The notes under the pieces are model-generated. The model was given only the letters and a program-made list of their open reading frames with translations, searched no databases and was not told the DNA's origin. Made by a program: the position numbers and the translations under genes. From contig JABDKL010000173.1 in the NCBI GenBank assembly GCA_013002225.1, positions 1 to 64,000 of the forward strand: a DNA stretch of 64,000 nt, in the 5' to 3' direction. Position 1 is the stretch's first letter, and every line of letters begins with the position of its first letter. This DNA comes from Winogradskyella sp. (lineage in GTDB: Bacteria; Bacteroidota; Bacteroidia; Flavobacteriales; Flavobacteriaceae). This document shows, piece after piece, positions 44,348-52,901 of the stretch.

Positions 44348-46279
44348 ATGAATAAAACACAAGTGTTTTGTTGCTTACTTGGTATAGGTGCGTTATATGC
44401 TGGGTTTGCACAAATTCAAAAGGATTCTATTAAAGTAGAACACTTAGATGAAGTTGTTGTTACGGATTCTAAATTTCGATTAAAACGAGAGAATTCTGGT
44501 AAAGTGATAACCAAGATTACGTCAGATGATTTAAAAAAATTACAAGGACAATCTATTGCCGAAATAATTAGCCGAAGTGCTGGAGTAGAAATAAACGGCG
44601 TACGAAGTAATGCAGGTCAAAACCTTAGTTACTTTATCCGAGGTGGTCGCAATCGCCAGGTTTTGGTACTCATAGATGGCATTCAGGTTACAGATGCGTC
44701 TCAAATTTCAAATGATTACGATTTACGTTTACTTAATGCAGATCAAGTTGAATCTATTGAAATTTTAAAAGGTGCGTCTGGTACATTATACGGTACAGGT
44801 GCGGCAACTGCTGTTATTAATATTAAATTGAAAGAAGCTTCTAAAAAAGGATTCAATTTAAATTTAAGAAACACCCTTGGTACCAATCAATCTGCCAATG
44901 AAAATAATTATGCTATCGAGGATTTTAGAAATAGTGTTTCGGTAAATGGTAGTTTAGGTAAGTTTCGTTATTTAGCAAGTTTTGGACATCAGTTTACGGA
45001 TGGTTTATCTGCCATCGCCAGTGGTAATGAGTCTGATGCTTTCAATGGTCATAATGTAAATTTAAAGTTAGGCTATAAATTGAGTAATGCTATAACACTG
45101 AATACCTATGCAAGTTTTGATAAATTTATAGCAGATTTTGATGATAGTTTTGAAATGCGGGATGCAGATAACAAATCTATATCTAATCAATATAGAGTTG
45201 GTCTTTCTCCACAATTAAAATATAATAAGGGTAGTGTAACTATAAATACTGCATTTAGTAAAGTAGAGCGTGAGGTAGAATCTGGTTACCCTACTAGGTT
45301 TAATGCTCAAAGTACAGTTGTAGATGCCATTAACCGATATAACTTTAACGATAAATTTTATACCATCGCAGGTGTAAATTTTCAGAATAACCAAATGGAG
45401 AGTTTTGTAATTCCTTTTGGTAATACAAACTTTAGTCAGTCCATTAGTCCAGATATGGCTCAATTTACTATAACAGATCCCTACATTAATATAGTATATA
45501 TATCTGATTTTGGTCTAAATGTAAATGCGGGAGCACGATTAAACAATCATAGTGAATATGGAAGTCACTTAGTATATAGCATAAACCCTTCTTTTGTAAA
45601 ACAAACTACATTTGGTTATTTAAAAGGGTTGGCAACGTTCAGTACTGCATTTATTACTCCGTCGTTATATCAATTATTCGAACCAAGTTTTGGAAACACT
45701 CAATTAAAACCAGAAGAAAACCAAACGTTGGAACTTGGAGCTGAAATTTCAATAGAAGAAAAAGCAATTATTAGTTTGGTTTATTTCAATCGGAATGAAA
45801 AGCAGTTTATTGATTTTGTAGATACAGGTTCTTTTGTGTTTCAGTATCAGAATATTAATACAAGGTTTACTGCAAGTGGTTTAGAATTAGTAGTTGAATC
45901 TAAGATCACTAAGGCTGTTAATCTTAATTTAAATGCAACGTATACCAATGTAGATAAAAAATTAAGTCTTAGAATACCAAAAATTAAAATTAATACACGA
46001 TTGGATTACCAATTTTCTGATGAGGCAGTATTTGGCATAGTTTATCAATTTAATGACAAAAGGGAGGATTCGGTATTTAATACTACCACCTTTGAAAATG
46101 ATACGGTTTCTCTTGAAGCCTACGGCATATTAGACTTCTATCTAAGTCACAAAATAATTAATAATAAAATGACATTATTTGCTAATGTAACCAACCTGTT
46201 TAACGAGGACTATCAAGAACTCTTTGGTTTTGCAACAAGAGGAAGAGGAATTAGTTTAGGGTTCAGCCTCCAATTGTAA
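44348..46279 (+). CDS. btuB: TonB-dependent cobalamin receptor
   Basis: A 643-residue outer-membrane receptor. After the signal peptide (ending near YAGFAQ) is a plug domain with a TonB-box-like start (EHLDEVVVTDSK) and plug motifs SAGVEINGVRSNAGQNLSYF and VLVLIDGIQVTD. The barrel fills the rest and ends in the aromatic-rich strand GISLGFSLQL, as outer-membrane barrels do. The riboswitch 75 bp upstream identifies the ligand as cobalamin or a related corrinoid. It is divergent from btuFCD. No CarboxypepD-like N-terminal extension is present. Confidence 0.93.
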   Translation: MNKTQVFCCLLGIGALYAGFAQIQKDSIKVEHLDEVVVTDSKFRLKRENSGKVITKITSDDLKKLQGQSIAEIISRSAGVEINGVRSNAGQNLSYFIRGGRNRQVLVLIDGIQVTDASQISNDYDLRLLNADQVESIEILKGASGTLYGTGAATAVINIKLKEASKKGFNLNLRNTLGTNQSANENNYAIEDFRNSVSVNGSLGKFRYLASFGHQFTDGLSAIASGNESDAFNGHNVNLKLGYKLSNAITLNTYASFDKFIADFDDSFEMRDADNKSISNQYRVGLSPQLKYNKGSVTINTAFSKVEREVESGYPTRFNAQSTVVDAINRYNFNDKFYTIAGVNFQNNQMESFVIPFGNTNFSQSISPDMAQFTITDPYINIVYISDFGLNVNAGARLNNHSEYGSHLVYSINPSFVKQTTFGYLKGLATFSTAFITPSLYQLFEPSFGNTQLKPEENQTLELGAEISIEEKAIISLVYFNRNEKQFIDFVDTGSFVFQYQNINTRFTASGLELVVESKITKAVNLNLNATYTNVDKKLSLRIPKIKINTRLDYQFSDEAVFGIVYQFNDKREDSVFNTTTFENDTVSLEAYGILDFYLSHKIINNKMTLFANVTNLFNEDYQELFGFATRGRGISLGFSLQL

Positions 46280-46311
46280 TTTTTAATTAGACATTTAGGT
46301 AGTACACGTTT

Positions 46312-47736
46312 CTAATCAATAAACATATCTTGGTTAAGAGGTGGTATTGGTTGCTTTGTTACCAATCGTAATTCATGATTTAGTGGCATTAAAGATGGTC
46401 TTCCTAGACCTAAAATATCATTAATTGCCACCTCCAACAATGGTTCTTCAGGGTTTCCTAATTCACCAAGTGTACTTGGTCGCTCGGTAATTTCAAAATC
46501 TGGTGTAAGCCCATTAAAAGGTACAAGTTGATTATTTACATTAGAAGAATTTGCTACCAATGGTTGCATGGCATAAGTATGGTTAGGATTTACACCATTA
46601 GAAGTAAAATTTTGTGAATCGTAAACAGTAATCGAAGCTTGGGTTTTTCCAACTGTATTTTCTCCAATAACTACCACATCGATATACGGATCTAAGCTGT
46701 TAATTAATAATTCACTGGCAGAGGCAGTTCTTCTATTTGTTGTTAGAACATAAATTTTTGACAAGTTTAAACTATTAATAGCACCAATACCATCAATGGA
46801 ATTAGTGAAAAGAAAATTTCTATTGTTACTCTGTAAATTTTCATTGTAAAAAAGTTTCGAATAGACCTGGTCTGTAAATTGACCTGTAATCATGCTACCT
46901 AAGTAGGCGGCAGTCTGTACTGATCCGCCACCATTATACCTCAAATCAACTACCAATTCATTTACGCCTTGAGCCTGAAAATTAGCAAATGCGTTATTTA
47001 AGGCATCATTAAAACTACTATTAAATCCATTGTACATTAGATACCCTAACTTAATTCCACTGCCTAAATCAATAGATTCAGCTATATGAACTGGATTTTC
47101 GGTATAAAGCACCTTGTTTAGACTTGCGCTCGCACCATTTAAGGTAACTGTATCATCTTCTGCTTGTATAGTGCCATTATCATCATAATCTCCAAAGTTT
47201 AGTGTGTAGCTGTCTTGATTAAAAAGAAGATCAACAAAATTATTTACGGTTAAATTAACGCCATCGACTGCTCTAAAAATTTGCCCGCGTTGTAAACCTA
47301 AATCATCTGCAACGCTGTTGTTTAGAACTAAAGTTATAGCCCCAAATACTTCATCACTATCTGCTGTAAATCTGTATAAATTAAATTCTATACCATTAGA
47401 GAGTGATGTACCTTGTTGTTGATTTTGTAGATCAAAATAATTATCGGTTATCCTACTGAATTTGTCTACAGACTCAGGCAAATATAGTAGAGAACCGAAC
47501 AAATTCTCTGGTGAGGTAAAACTGTTTAAATAATTAACATATTCATCATTAGTGGAAAACCTGTTATTTGCCAAATCCGGAATTTCAGACTTGTATAGAT
47601 AATAAGTATTCATCCCTTTCCAAACAAAATCCTTAATTTCGGAAGTAGAAATGGCATTATCATCCAAATCTTCAAAACAACCTGTAAATACTATTGTAAT
47701 AGCACTTAAAAGCAGTAGCACACTAATCTTTTTCAT
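46312..47736 (-). CDS. S41 family peptidase lipoprotein
   Basis: A 474-residue secreted serine protease of the C-terminal processing (S41) family. The lipobox TIVFTGC marks a lipoprotein. An N-terminal helical region and a PDZ-like region (around GQIFRAVDGVNLT) precede the protease domain. The catalytic serine is in RRTASASELLINSL and the lysine in ENTVGKTQASI, as in Tsp/CtpA proteins. Its targets are unknown. It is convergent with btuB and divergent from the second sigma-factor operon across 166 bp that hold a perfect palindrome. Confidence 0.87.
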   Translation of the reverse strand: MKKISVLLLLSAITIVFTGCFEDLDDNAISTSEIKDFVWKGMNTYYLYKSEIPDLANNRFSTNDEYVNYLNSFTSPENLFGSLLYLPESVDKFSRITDNYFDLQNQQQGTSLSNGIEFNLYRFTADSDEVFGAITLVLNNSVADDLGLQRGQIFRAVDGVNLTVNNFVDLLFNQDSYTLNFGDYDDNGTIQAEDDTVTLNGASASLNKVLYTENPVHIAESIDLGSGIKLGYLMYNGFNSSFNDALNNAFANFQAQGVNELVVDLRYNGGGSVQTAAYLGSMITGQFTDQVYSKLFYNENLQSNNRNFLFTNSIDGIGAINSLNLSKIYVLTTNRRTASASELLINSLDPYIDVVVIGENTVGKTQASITVYDSQNFTSNGVNPNHTYAMQPLVANSSNVNNQLVPFNGLTPDFEITERPSTLGELGNPEEPLLEVAINDILGLGRPSLMPLNHELRLVTKQPIPPLNQDMFID

Positions 47737-47799
47737 ATAATTATTTTTTCTTTTTTGTCAAGCAATCTTCTACTGTAGTCGGTAAAACTCTAAATTTAC

Positions 47800-47813
47800 T
47801 TACAATATTGTAA
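47800..47813. promoter_or_regulatory. 14-bp palindrome in a divergent promoter region
   Basis: TTACAATATTGTAA is a perfect palindrome between the divergent S41 protease and sigma-factor genes. TAAATTTA, a near -7 box in both directions, lies next to it. It could be an operator; the protein that would bind is unknown. Confidence 0.35.
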
Positions 47814-47902
47814 AATAAAAAAAACTTTGTAACAAAAGATAAAGTGATTCGTCGTAATAATGAAGGCGAGTAAAATTGTAGTCAACCACCAATCAAAACG
47901 TA

Positions 47903-48412
47903 ATGAAGCAAGCAGATTTTGTAAGCTTAGTAATGCCATTTAAAGATAAAGTATTTCGTTTAGCAAAACGGTTATTAGTTTCGAGAGAAGAAGCCGAAGA
48001 TGCTACGCAAGAAATATTATTAAAATTATGGAGAAACAAAGAGAAGATAAGTAATTATAAAAATGTTGAAGCCTTCTCAATGACAATGACAAAGAATTTT
48101 TGTTTGGATCGATTAAAATCAAAACAAGCACAAAATTTAAAGATTGTTCATAGTAATTACACTAACAATGAAGCATCATTACAGAAGCAAGTAGAAGCAA
48201 GAGATAGCATGGATTGGGTCTCCAAAATAATAGAAGGTCTTCCAGAACAGCAGAAAATTATAGTACAGTTAAGAGACATTGAGCAGTATGATTATGCCGA
48301 AATTGCTAAAATGCTCGAAATGAATGAAACAGCAGTTAGAGTAAATCTGTCTCGAGCACGCAAAACAATAAGAGAAAAATTGACAAATACACATCAGTAT
48401 GGTATTAAATAA
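47903..48412 (+). CDS. ECF-type RNA polymerase sigma factor
   Basis: A 169-residue sigma factor with regions 2 and 4 only. Region 2 has SREEAEDATQEILLKLWRNK and FSMTMTKNFCLDRLK. Region 4 has GLPEQQKIIVQLRDIEQYDYAEIAKML, given by its ends GLPEQQ and EIAKML, and the HTH NETAVRVNLSRARKT. It is the first of four genes, with the putative anti-sigma gene overlapping its end by 14 bp. Two DUF4252 proteins follow. It differs from the ECF gene at 17467-18009 in sequence and partners. Confidence 0.92.
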   Translation: MKQADFVSLVMPFKDKVFRLAKRLLVSREEAEDATQEILLKLWRNKEKISNYKNVEAFSMTMTKNFCLDRLKSKQAQNLKIVHSNYTNNEASLQKQVEARDSMDWVSKIIEGLPEQQKIIVQLRDIEQYDYAEIAKMLEMNETAVRVNLSRARKTIREKLTNTHQYGIK

Positions 48413-48893
48413 TATAGAAAAACTTTTAGAAAAGTATAATAATGCAGAGACATCTTTAAAGGAAGAGGAACAGTTAAGAGCCTATTTTTATAGTGATGAT
48501 GTTGCGCCGCATTTGGAGCAATATAGACCAATGTTCCTGTACTTTTCTCAATCACAACAAGAGCAGTATACTAAAGACGTTCCATTAAAAACTAGCAGAA
48601 CAAAATTGTATCAATGGATTACGGTCGCAGCAGTTGCTGTTTTAATGCTTGGAGTTTTTATTCCTAATTGGGAAGGCGAGAGTAAAGATTTTGCCAGCTT
48701 GTCTCAAGAAGAGCAAAATGCAATTAGTACTACGATGCAGGCTTTTAAGCTGGTATCGATAGGAATAAATGAAGGCAAAGAGCAACTCAATACACTTGCG
48801 TTAGTATCCGACAACTTTAGTCAAGGGATAGAGGAAGCTGGTAGGTTGAGTGAATTTTCAAAAACAACAAATAAAATTTTTAAAAACAAGTAA
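48399..48893 (+). CDS. Putative anti-sigma factor with one membrane helix
   Basis: A 164-residue protein with one transmembrane helix near residues 70-87 (WITVAAVAVLMLGVFIPNW). The cytoplasmic N-terminal part begins NNIEKLLEKYNNAETSLKEEEQL, a pattern common to short Bacteroidota anti-sigma-like proteins. The C-terminal part is helical and periplasmic. It overlaps the sigma gene by 14 bp. Sequence family is not recognised with certainty; the role rests on topology and position. Confidence 0.7.
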   Translation: MVLNNIEKLLEKYNNAETSLKEEEQLRAYFYSDDVAPHLEQYRPMFLYFSQSQQEQYTKDVPLKTSRTKLYQWITVAAVAVLMLGVFIPNWEGESKDFASLSQEEQNAISTTMQAFKLVSIGINEGKEQLNTLALVSDNFSQGIEEAGRLSEFSKTTNKIFKNK

Positions 48894-48911
48894 CACTAAA
48901 AAACAGAAATT

Positions 48912-49487
48912 ATGAAAAAATTAATTGTAATAATTGTAATAATCACTGCACCTATGTTCTCTGGGGCTCAGAGTATTTTTGATAAATATGAAGACATGTC
49001 AGAAGTAGCATCAGTAATTGTCAATCAAAAAATGTTTAGTATGATTGCAAGTATTGATATTGATATGGACGATCCTGAGGCGCAAGAGTATATGAACATG
49101 GTTAAGAAAATCACTGGATTAAAAGTTTTTACGACTGGTGACGAAAGTATATCAAGCGATATGAAAGCTACAGTAGATAAGTATTTAAGATCCTCTCAGC
49201 TTGAAGAATTAATGCGAATTAAAGATGGTGAACAAACCGTTAAGTTTTATGTAAAGGAGGGTAAGGATGAAAACCACGTAAAGGAATTATTAATGTTTGT
49301 TAGTGGCTTAAAAGAATTAACAAAAGAACAAAACATTGAAATTAATGGTAAAAAACGTGAAATCGAAACTGTTTTATTGTCATTAACAGGCGATATAGAT
49401 CTAAGACAAGTCTCTAAAATCACAAATCAAATGGATATTCCTGGAGGTGAGCAGTTGAAAAAAGCTGGTGATAAAAATAAAAACTAA
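48912..49487 (+). CDS. DUF4252 exported protein
   Basis: A 191-residue protein of the DUF4252 family, which is largely restricted to Bacteroidota and of unknown function. A signal peptide ends near SGAQ. The mature part starts SIFDKYEDMSEVASVIVNQ, typical of the family, and has alternating strands and helices. It follows the putative anti-sigma gene by 18 bp and is paired with a second, divergent DUF4252 protein, so both likely belong to the sigma-factor regulon or its signalling. Confidence 0.87.
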   Translation: MKKLIVIIVIITAPMFSGAQSIFDKYEDMSEVASVIVNQKMFSMIASIDIDMDDPEAQEYMNMVKKITGLKVFTTGDESISSDMKATVDKYLRSSQLEELMRIKDGEQTVKFYVKEGKDENHVKELLMFVSGLKELTKEQNIEINGKKREIETVLLSLTGDIDLRQVSKITNQMDIPGGEQLKKAGDKNKN

Positions 49488-49495
49488 GAGTTCTA

Positions 49496-50041
49496 ATGAT
49501 ACAATCAATCAAAAAATCAATGGTAGTGTTGTTTTTGGTTGCAGCTTTTACAAGCTGTAACCAAGGACCAACATTACAAACTTACTATGTCGATAACGAA
49601 TTAAAACCTGGCTTTATGTCTTTTGATGTGCCAACTAGTTTAATTAATGTCGAAGATGTTGAGATGACGGACGAACAGCGTGAAGCCTATAATTCAGTAG
49701 ATAAGCTTAATGTATTAACTTTTGTTAAGGAAAACACTGAAGCTGAAGACTATAAAATAGAATTAGAAAAAGTTAAAACCATTTTAAAAAATCCTAAGTA
49801 TGAAGAACTAATGCGAGGAGGTAATACACAAGATGGAAAATTTGTAGTAAAATTTTTAGGAGATGTTGACCGAATTGATGAGCTAGTTATATTTGGTAAT
49901 GCAACAAATAAAGGATTTATGATTGCACGGATTTTAGGTAATGATATGAATCCTGGCAAGCTCATGTCTCTGCAAACGGTATTGCAAAACGCAAAATTTG
50001 AAGATTCTAATTTAAATGGATTATCAGACTTTTTTCAATAG
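49496..50041 (+). CDS. DUF4252 lipoprotein
   Basis: A 181-residue second DUF4252 protein, a lipoprotein with lipobox VAAFTSC. It shares the overall layout of the preceding gene (for example SYLGF-like and KFVVKFLGDVDRIDELVIFG stretches), but little direct sequence identity, so the pair is an old duplication. It begins 8 bp after the first DUF4252 gene and ends the sigma operon. Localisation to a membrane is expected; function is unknown. Confidence 0.85.
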   Translation: MIQSIKKSMVVLFLVAAFTSCNQGPTLQTYYVDNELKPGFMSFDVPTSLINVEDVEMTDEQREAYNSVDKLNVLTFVKENTEAEDYKIELEKVKTILKNPKYEELMRGGNTQDGKFVVKFLGDVDRIDELVIFGNATNKGFMIARILGNDMNPGKLMSLQTVLQNAKFEDSNLNGLSDFFQ

Positions 50042-50063
50042 AAAATAAGCCTGACATTTTATT

Positions 50064-50297
50064 TTATGCTTTTACTGTGTCGTCTTGAGGTTTGTACTCA
50101 GGGCGATTTTTTTTTACCTCATTTCTAATAGCAAAGTGTACAGCTATTACAAGAACACCTAAAAAACCTAGTATAATTAATGCCTTAATGATAAACAAAT
50201 TCAGCACTTCTAACATTCCACCAATAAAGAAGCCAACTGCAACTAATCCAACCAGGGCTAGTGAAATGGTATCTATATTTATTGGGAAATATTTCAT
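50064..50297 (-). CDS. Small two-helix membrane protein downstream of purB
   Basis: A 77-residue protein with two hydrophobic helices (about residues 10-30 and 34-55) and a charged tail ending DDTVKA. It starts at ATG 50295-50297, overlapping the purB stop by 4 bp, so it is translated from the purB message. No family is recognised. It is convergent with the DUF4252 gene with 22 bp between. Confidence 0.65.
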   Translation of the reverse strand: MKYFPINIDTISLALVGLVAVGFFIGGMLEVLNLFIIKALIILGFLGVLVIAVHFAIRNEVKKNRPEYKPQDDTVKA

Positions 50298-51637
50298 ATT
50301 CCGGTATAATTGCTTGGGGTTATAGCTTTAAGTTCTTTTTTTACTGAATTAGAAACCTCTAAGGTATCAATAAAATTTGAAATAGAATTTTTGGTAATAG
50401 TTTCATTTGTTCTTGTTAGCCCTTTTAGCGCTTCATAAGGGTTTGGGTAGTTTTCTCGTCTTAAGATAGTTTGTATTGCTTCTGCAACCACTGCCCAGTT
50501 ATTTTCCAAGTCTTGAGCAAATTTAGTTTCGTTAAGTAAAAGTTTGTCCAATCCTTTAACCGTAGATTTAAAAGCAATAAGGGTGTGGCCAAATGGAACG
50601 CCTACATTTCTTAATACAGTACTATCGGTAAGATCACGTTGCAATCTTGAAATTGGTAACTTCGCCGACAAATGCTCAAATAATGCATTTGCAATACCAA
50701 GGTTACCTTCACTATTTTCAAAATCTATTGGATTAACTTTGTGTGGCATTGCAGAACTACCAACTTCTCCTTTTTTAATTTTTTGCTTAAAATAATCCAT
50801 AGATACATAGGTCCAGATGTCTCTATCTAGATCTATTATTATGGTGTTTATGCGTTTTAAAGCATCAAATAACGCCGCTGCGTGATCGTAGTGCTCAATT
50901 TGGGTTGTTGGGAAAGAGTGCTGTAATCCCAGCTTTTCTTGTACAAATTTGGTTCCAAAAGCTTTCCAGTCAATGTTTGGGTATGCTACTTTGTGTGCAT
51001 TAAAGTTTCCTGTAGCACCACCGAATTTTGCAGCACTTGGTATGTCGTTCAGTAAATTAAACTGTTCAATTAATCGTACTGCAAAAACTTCTATTTCCTT
51101 ACCTAATCGGGTAGGTGAGGCAGGTTGGCCATGTGTACGCGCTAACATTGGAATATCCGACCATTCTTTTGCTAAGCCTTCAATTTTATCTAATAATACC
51201 TTATACTCAGGCACGTAGACGTCATTCATTGCATCCTTAATACTTAACGGTATTGCAGTATTGTTAATGTCTTGGGATGTGAGTCCGAAGTGAATAAACT
51301 CTTTGAAATCAGATAGCCCTAAATTGTCGAATTTTTCTTTTATAAAATATTCTACAGCCTTAACATCGTGGTTGGTAACTTTTTCTATTTCTTTAATGGC
51401 TGATGCATCTACAGATGTAAAGTTTTTATATATCGCCCTTAAATCCTCGTAATGAGCTTTAGCAACACCTTCTAGCTGAGGTAGTGGTAATTCGCATAAT
51501 GCTATAAAATATTCTATCTCTACTAAAACACGATATTTTATTAATGCTTCTTCAGAAAAGTAGTTGCCTAAAGATTCTACTTTAGACCTGTATCTGCCGT
51601 CTATTGGGGAAATTGCGCTTAATGCTGTAAGGGCCAT
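50294..51637 (-). CDS. purB: Adenylosuccinate lyase
   Basis: A 447-residue lyase that cleaves SAICAR to AICAR and adenylosuccinate to AMP, in purine synthesis. The fumarase-superfamily signature is GSSAMPHKVNPIDFENSEGN. The conserved regions TSQDINNTAIPL and ARTHGQPASPTRLGKE are present. The start is ATG at 51635-51637. A matching -7 box lies 23 bp upstream. A small membrane-protein gene overlaps its end. Confidence 0.97.
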   Translation of the reverse strand: MALTALSAISPIDGRYRSKVESLGNYFSEEALIKYRVLVEIEYFIALCELPLPQLEGVAKAHYEDLRAIYKNFTSVDASAIKEIEKVTNHDVKAVEYFIKEKFDNLGLSDFKEFIHFGLTSQDINNTAIPLSIKDAMNDVYVPEYKVLLDKIEGLAKEWSDIPMLARTHGQPASPTRLGKEIEVFAVRLIEQFNLLNDIPSAAKFGGATGNFNAHKVAYPNIDWKAFGTKFVQEKLGLQHSFPTTQIEHYDHAAALFDALKRINTIIIDLDRDIWTYVSMDYFKQKIKKGEVGSSAMPHKVNPIDFENSEGNLGIANALFEHLSAKLPISRLQRDLTDSTVLRNVGVPFGHTLIAFKSTVKGLDKLLLNETKFAQDLENNWAVVAEAIQTILRRENYPNPYEALKGLTRTNETITKNSISNFIDTLEVSNSVKKELKAITPSNYTGI

Positions 51638-51659
51638 TGAATTTGATTTTTTGAAGCTT

Positions 51660-51667
51660 CAAAGATA
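51660..51667 (-). promoter_or_regulatory. Predicted -7 box of purB
   Basis: On the minus strand this reads TATCTTTG, matching TAnnTTTG, 22 bp upstream of the purB ATG. The -33 element is less clear (TTC rather than TTG at the right distance). Confidence 0.4.
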
Positions 51668-51728
51668 GCAAAGTAAGTTTGATGCACGAAGTTCGACGTA
51701 GGAAGTTTTTTTAAATTGATATTCAGAA

Positions 51729-52292
51729 TTAAGAATTTATTTTTTTTAGAATATGCCTTGCTCTAGCCTTAAATCCAGAACTTTGAATCTGAAAATCACG
51801 CTCTAGAATTATGGCTAACTCAGGGTGTATCCATTCATATTCAGTGCCAAGTAAAAAGAGTGAATTCATTGCATAAGCTTTTGGTGCAATCTTCTCATCA
51901 TTTATCATCCAATCGAAACAGGCTTCAACAATTTGCTTTTTGTGATTTTCCGTGAGGGTATGTTTAATTTTATTATCAGTTTTTGAGTAATAGGCTTTGA
52001 CAAGGTATTCACAAACTTTAGCGACAGGTCTTACAGCCGGATCTAAATGAACCTCTGATAAATTACTTGTAAACACATCTAGATGTGGAATAATAATATC
52101 TAGTTTTTCATTGCAAATAAACTCAAAAACCCAGGCAGCTCTGCACGAAATTTTATCGTCAACATCAAAGAGAATCTCTAAAAGGGGTGTAATTAACTTA
52201 GTATCATCGATTATAATATTTGCATAATGCAAACGCTTTTTGCGAGAATGGTCAACATAGTTTAATTCTTTATAAAGTTGGTCTTTTGTCAA
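51729..52292 (-). CDS. HEAT-repeat-like helical protein of unknown function
   Basis: A 187-residue, all-helical protein without signal peptide or membrane helix. Its regular 35-40-residue helical pairs (for example ITPLLEILFDVDDKISCRAAWVFEFIC and APKAYAMNSLFLLG, given in part) resemble HEAT or ARM repeats, suggesting a protein-binding scaffold. The start is most likely TTG at 52290-52292, since no ATG lies near. It is upstream of purB on the same strand but about 90 bp away; a functional tie to purB is not shown. Confidence 0.7.
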   Translation of the reverse strand: MTKDQLYKELNYVDHSRKKRLHYANIIIDDTKLITPLLEILFDVDDKISCRAAWVFEFICNEKLDIIIPHLDVFTSNLSEVHLDPAVRPVAKVCEYLVKAYYSKTDNKIKHTLTENHKKQIVEACFDWMINDEKIAPKAYAMNSLFLLGTEYEWIHPELAIILERDFQIQSSGFKARARHILKKINS

Positions 52293-52493
52293 AGTGATCG
52301 ATTCTTATTTCTAGGTTTAATAGTAAGGTTCTCAAGACTTGAAAGTCTAAATTTAAATAATTTTTTTACTCAATAACACCGATAAGATCGAATAGAACAT
52401 TTTTATTTAGAATTTTTCTAAATAATTTTTATTATCAAGGTTTCGTATGTAATTTTACCAGATCAAATTAATTCAAAAAGATAGTTTTAGGAC

Positions 52494-52901
52494 TTGAAAT
52501 TAAGGAAAGTTATATTATTGGCTTTTTTCATTATTATGATAGGTACTGTTTTAGAACTGTATCTACTTCATCATTATGAAAGTATTTTTCAGCTCATTCC
52601 CATACTTTGCATTGGTCTAATTTTACTATTCGTTCTCATTTTGTTTCTAAAAAGATCATTGAAAGTAATAACAGTCTTTAAATCAATACTTGTAATAACA
52701 GCGCTTAGTGGTTTTTACGGAGTCTATTTACATCTTGTAGCAAACTTTGAATTTGAAAAAGAAATAAAACCAACCGCTAGTAACTGGGATTTGTTCTTAG
52801 AAAGTCTATCTGGTGCATTGCCTACACTTGCTCCATTCAGTATGGTGGTTTTAGCTTTAATAGGATACTCATATTTAATAACTATAAATCAAAAACAATG
52901 A
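52494..52901 (+). CDS. Membrane protein of unknown function, coupled to the HhH lipoprotein
   Basis: A 135-residue protein with four hydrophobic helices (about residues 5-23, 33-50, 60-80 and 110-130). The start must be TTG at 52494: an in-frame TAG ends at 52490 and no ATG lies between. Its stop codon overlaps the ATG of the HhH lipoprotein by 4 bp (ATGA). No family is recognised. Confidence 0.72.
   Translation: MKLRKVILLAFFIIMIGTVLELYLLHHYESIFQLIPILCIGLILLFVLILFLKRSLKVITVFKSILVITALSGFYGVYLHLVANFEFEKEIKPTASNWDLFLESLSGALPTLAPFSMVVLALIGYSYLITINQKQ

Noticed and set aside
44133..44411. Minus-strand open frame across the riboswitch
   Set aside because: It runs antisense to a clear B12 aptamer and the btuB start and has no recognisable product.
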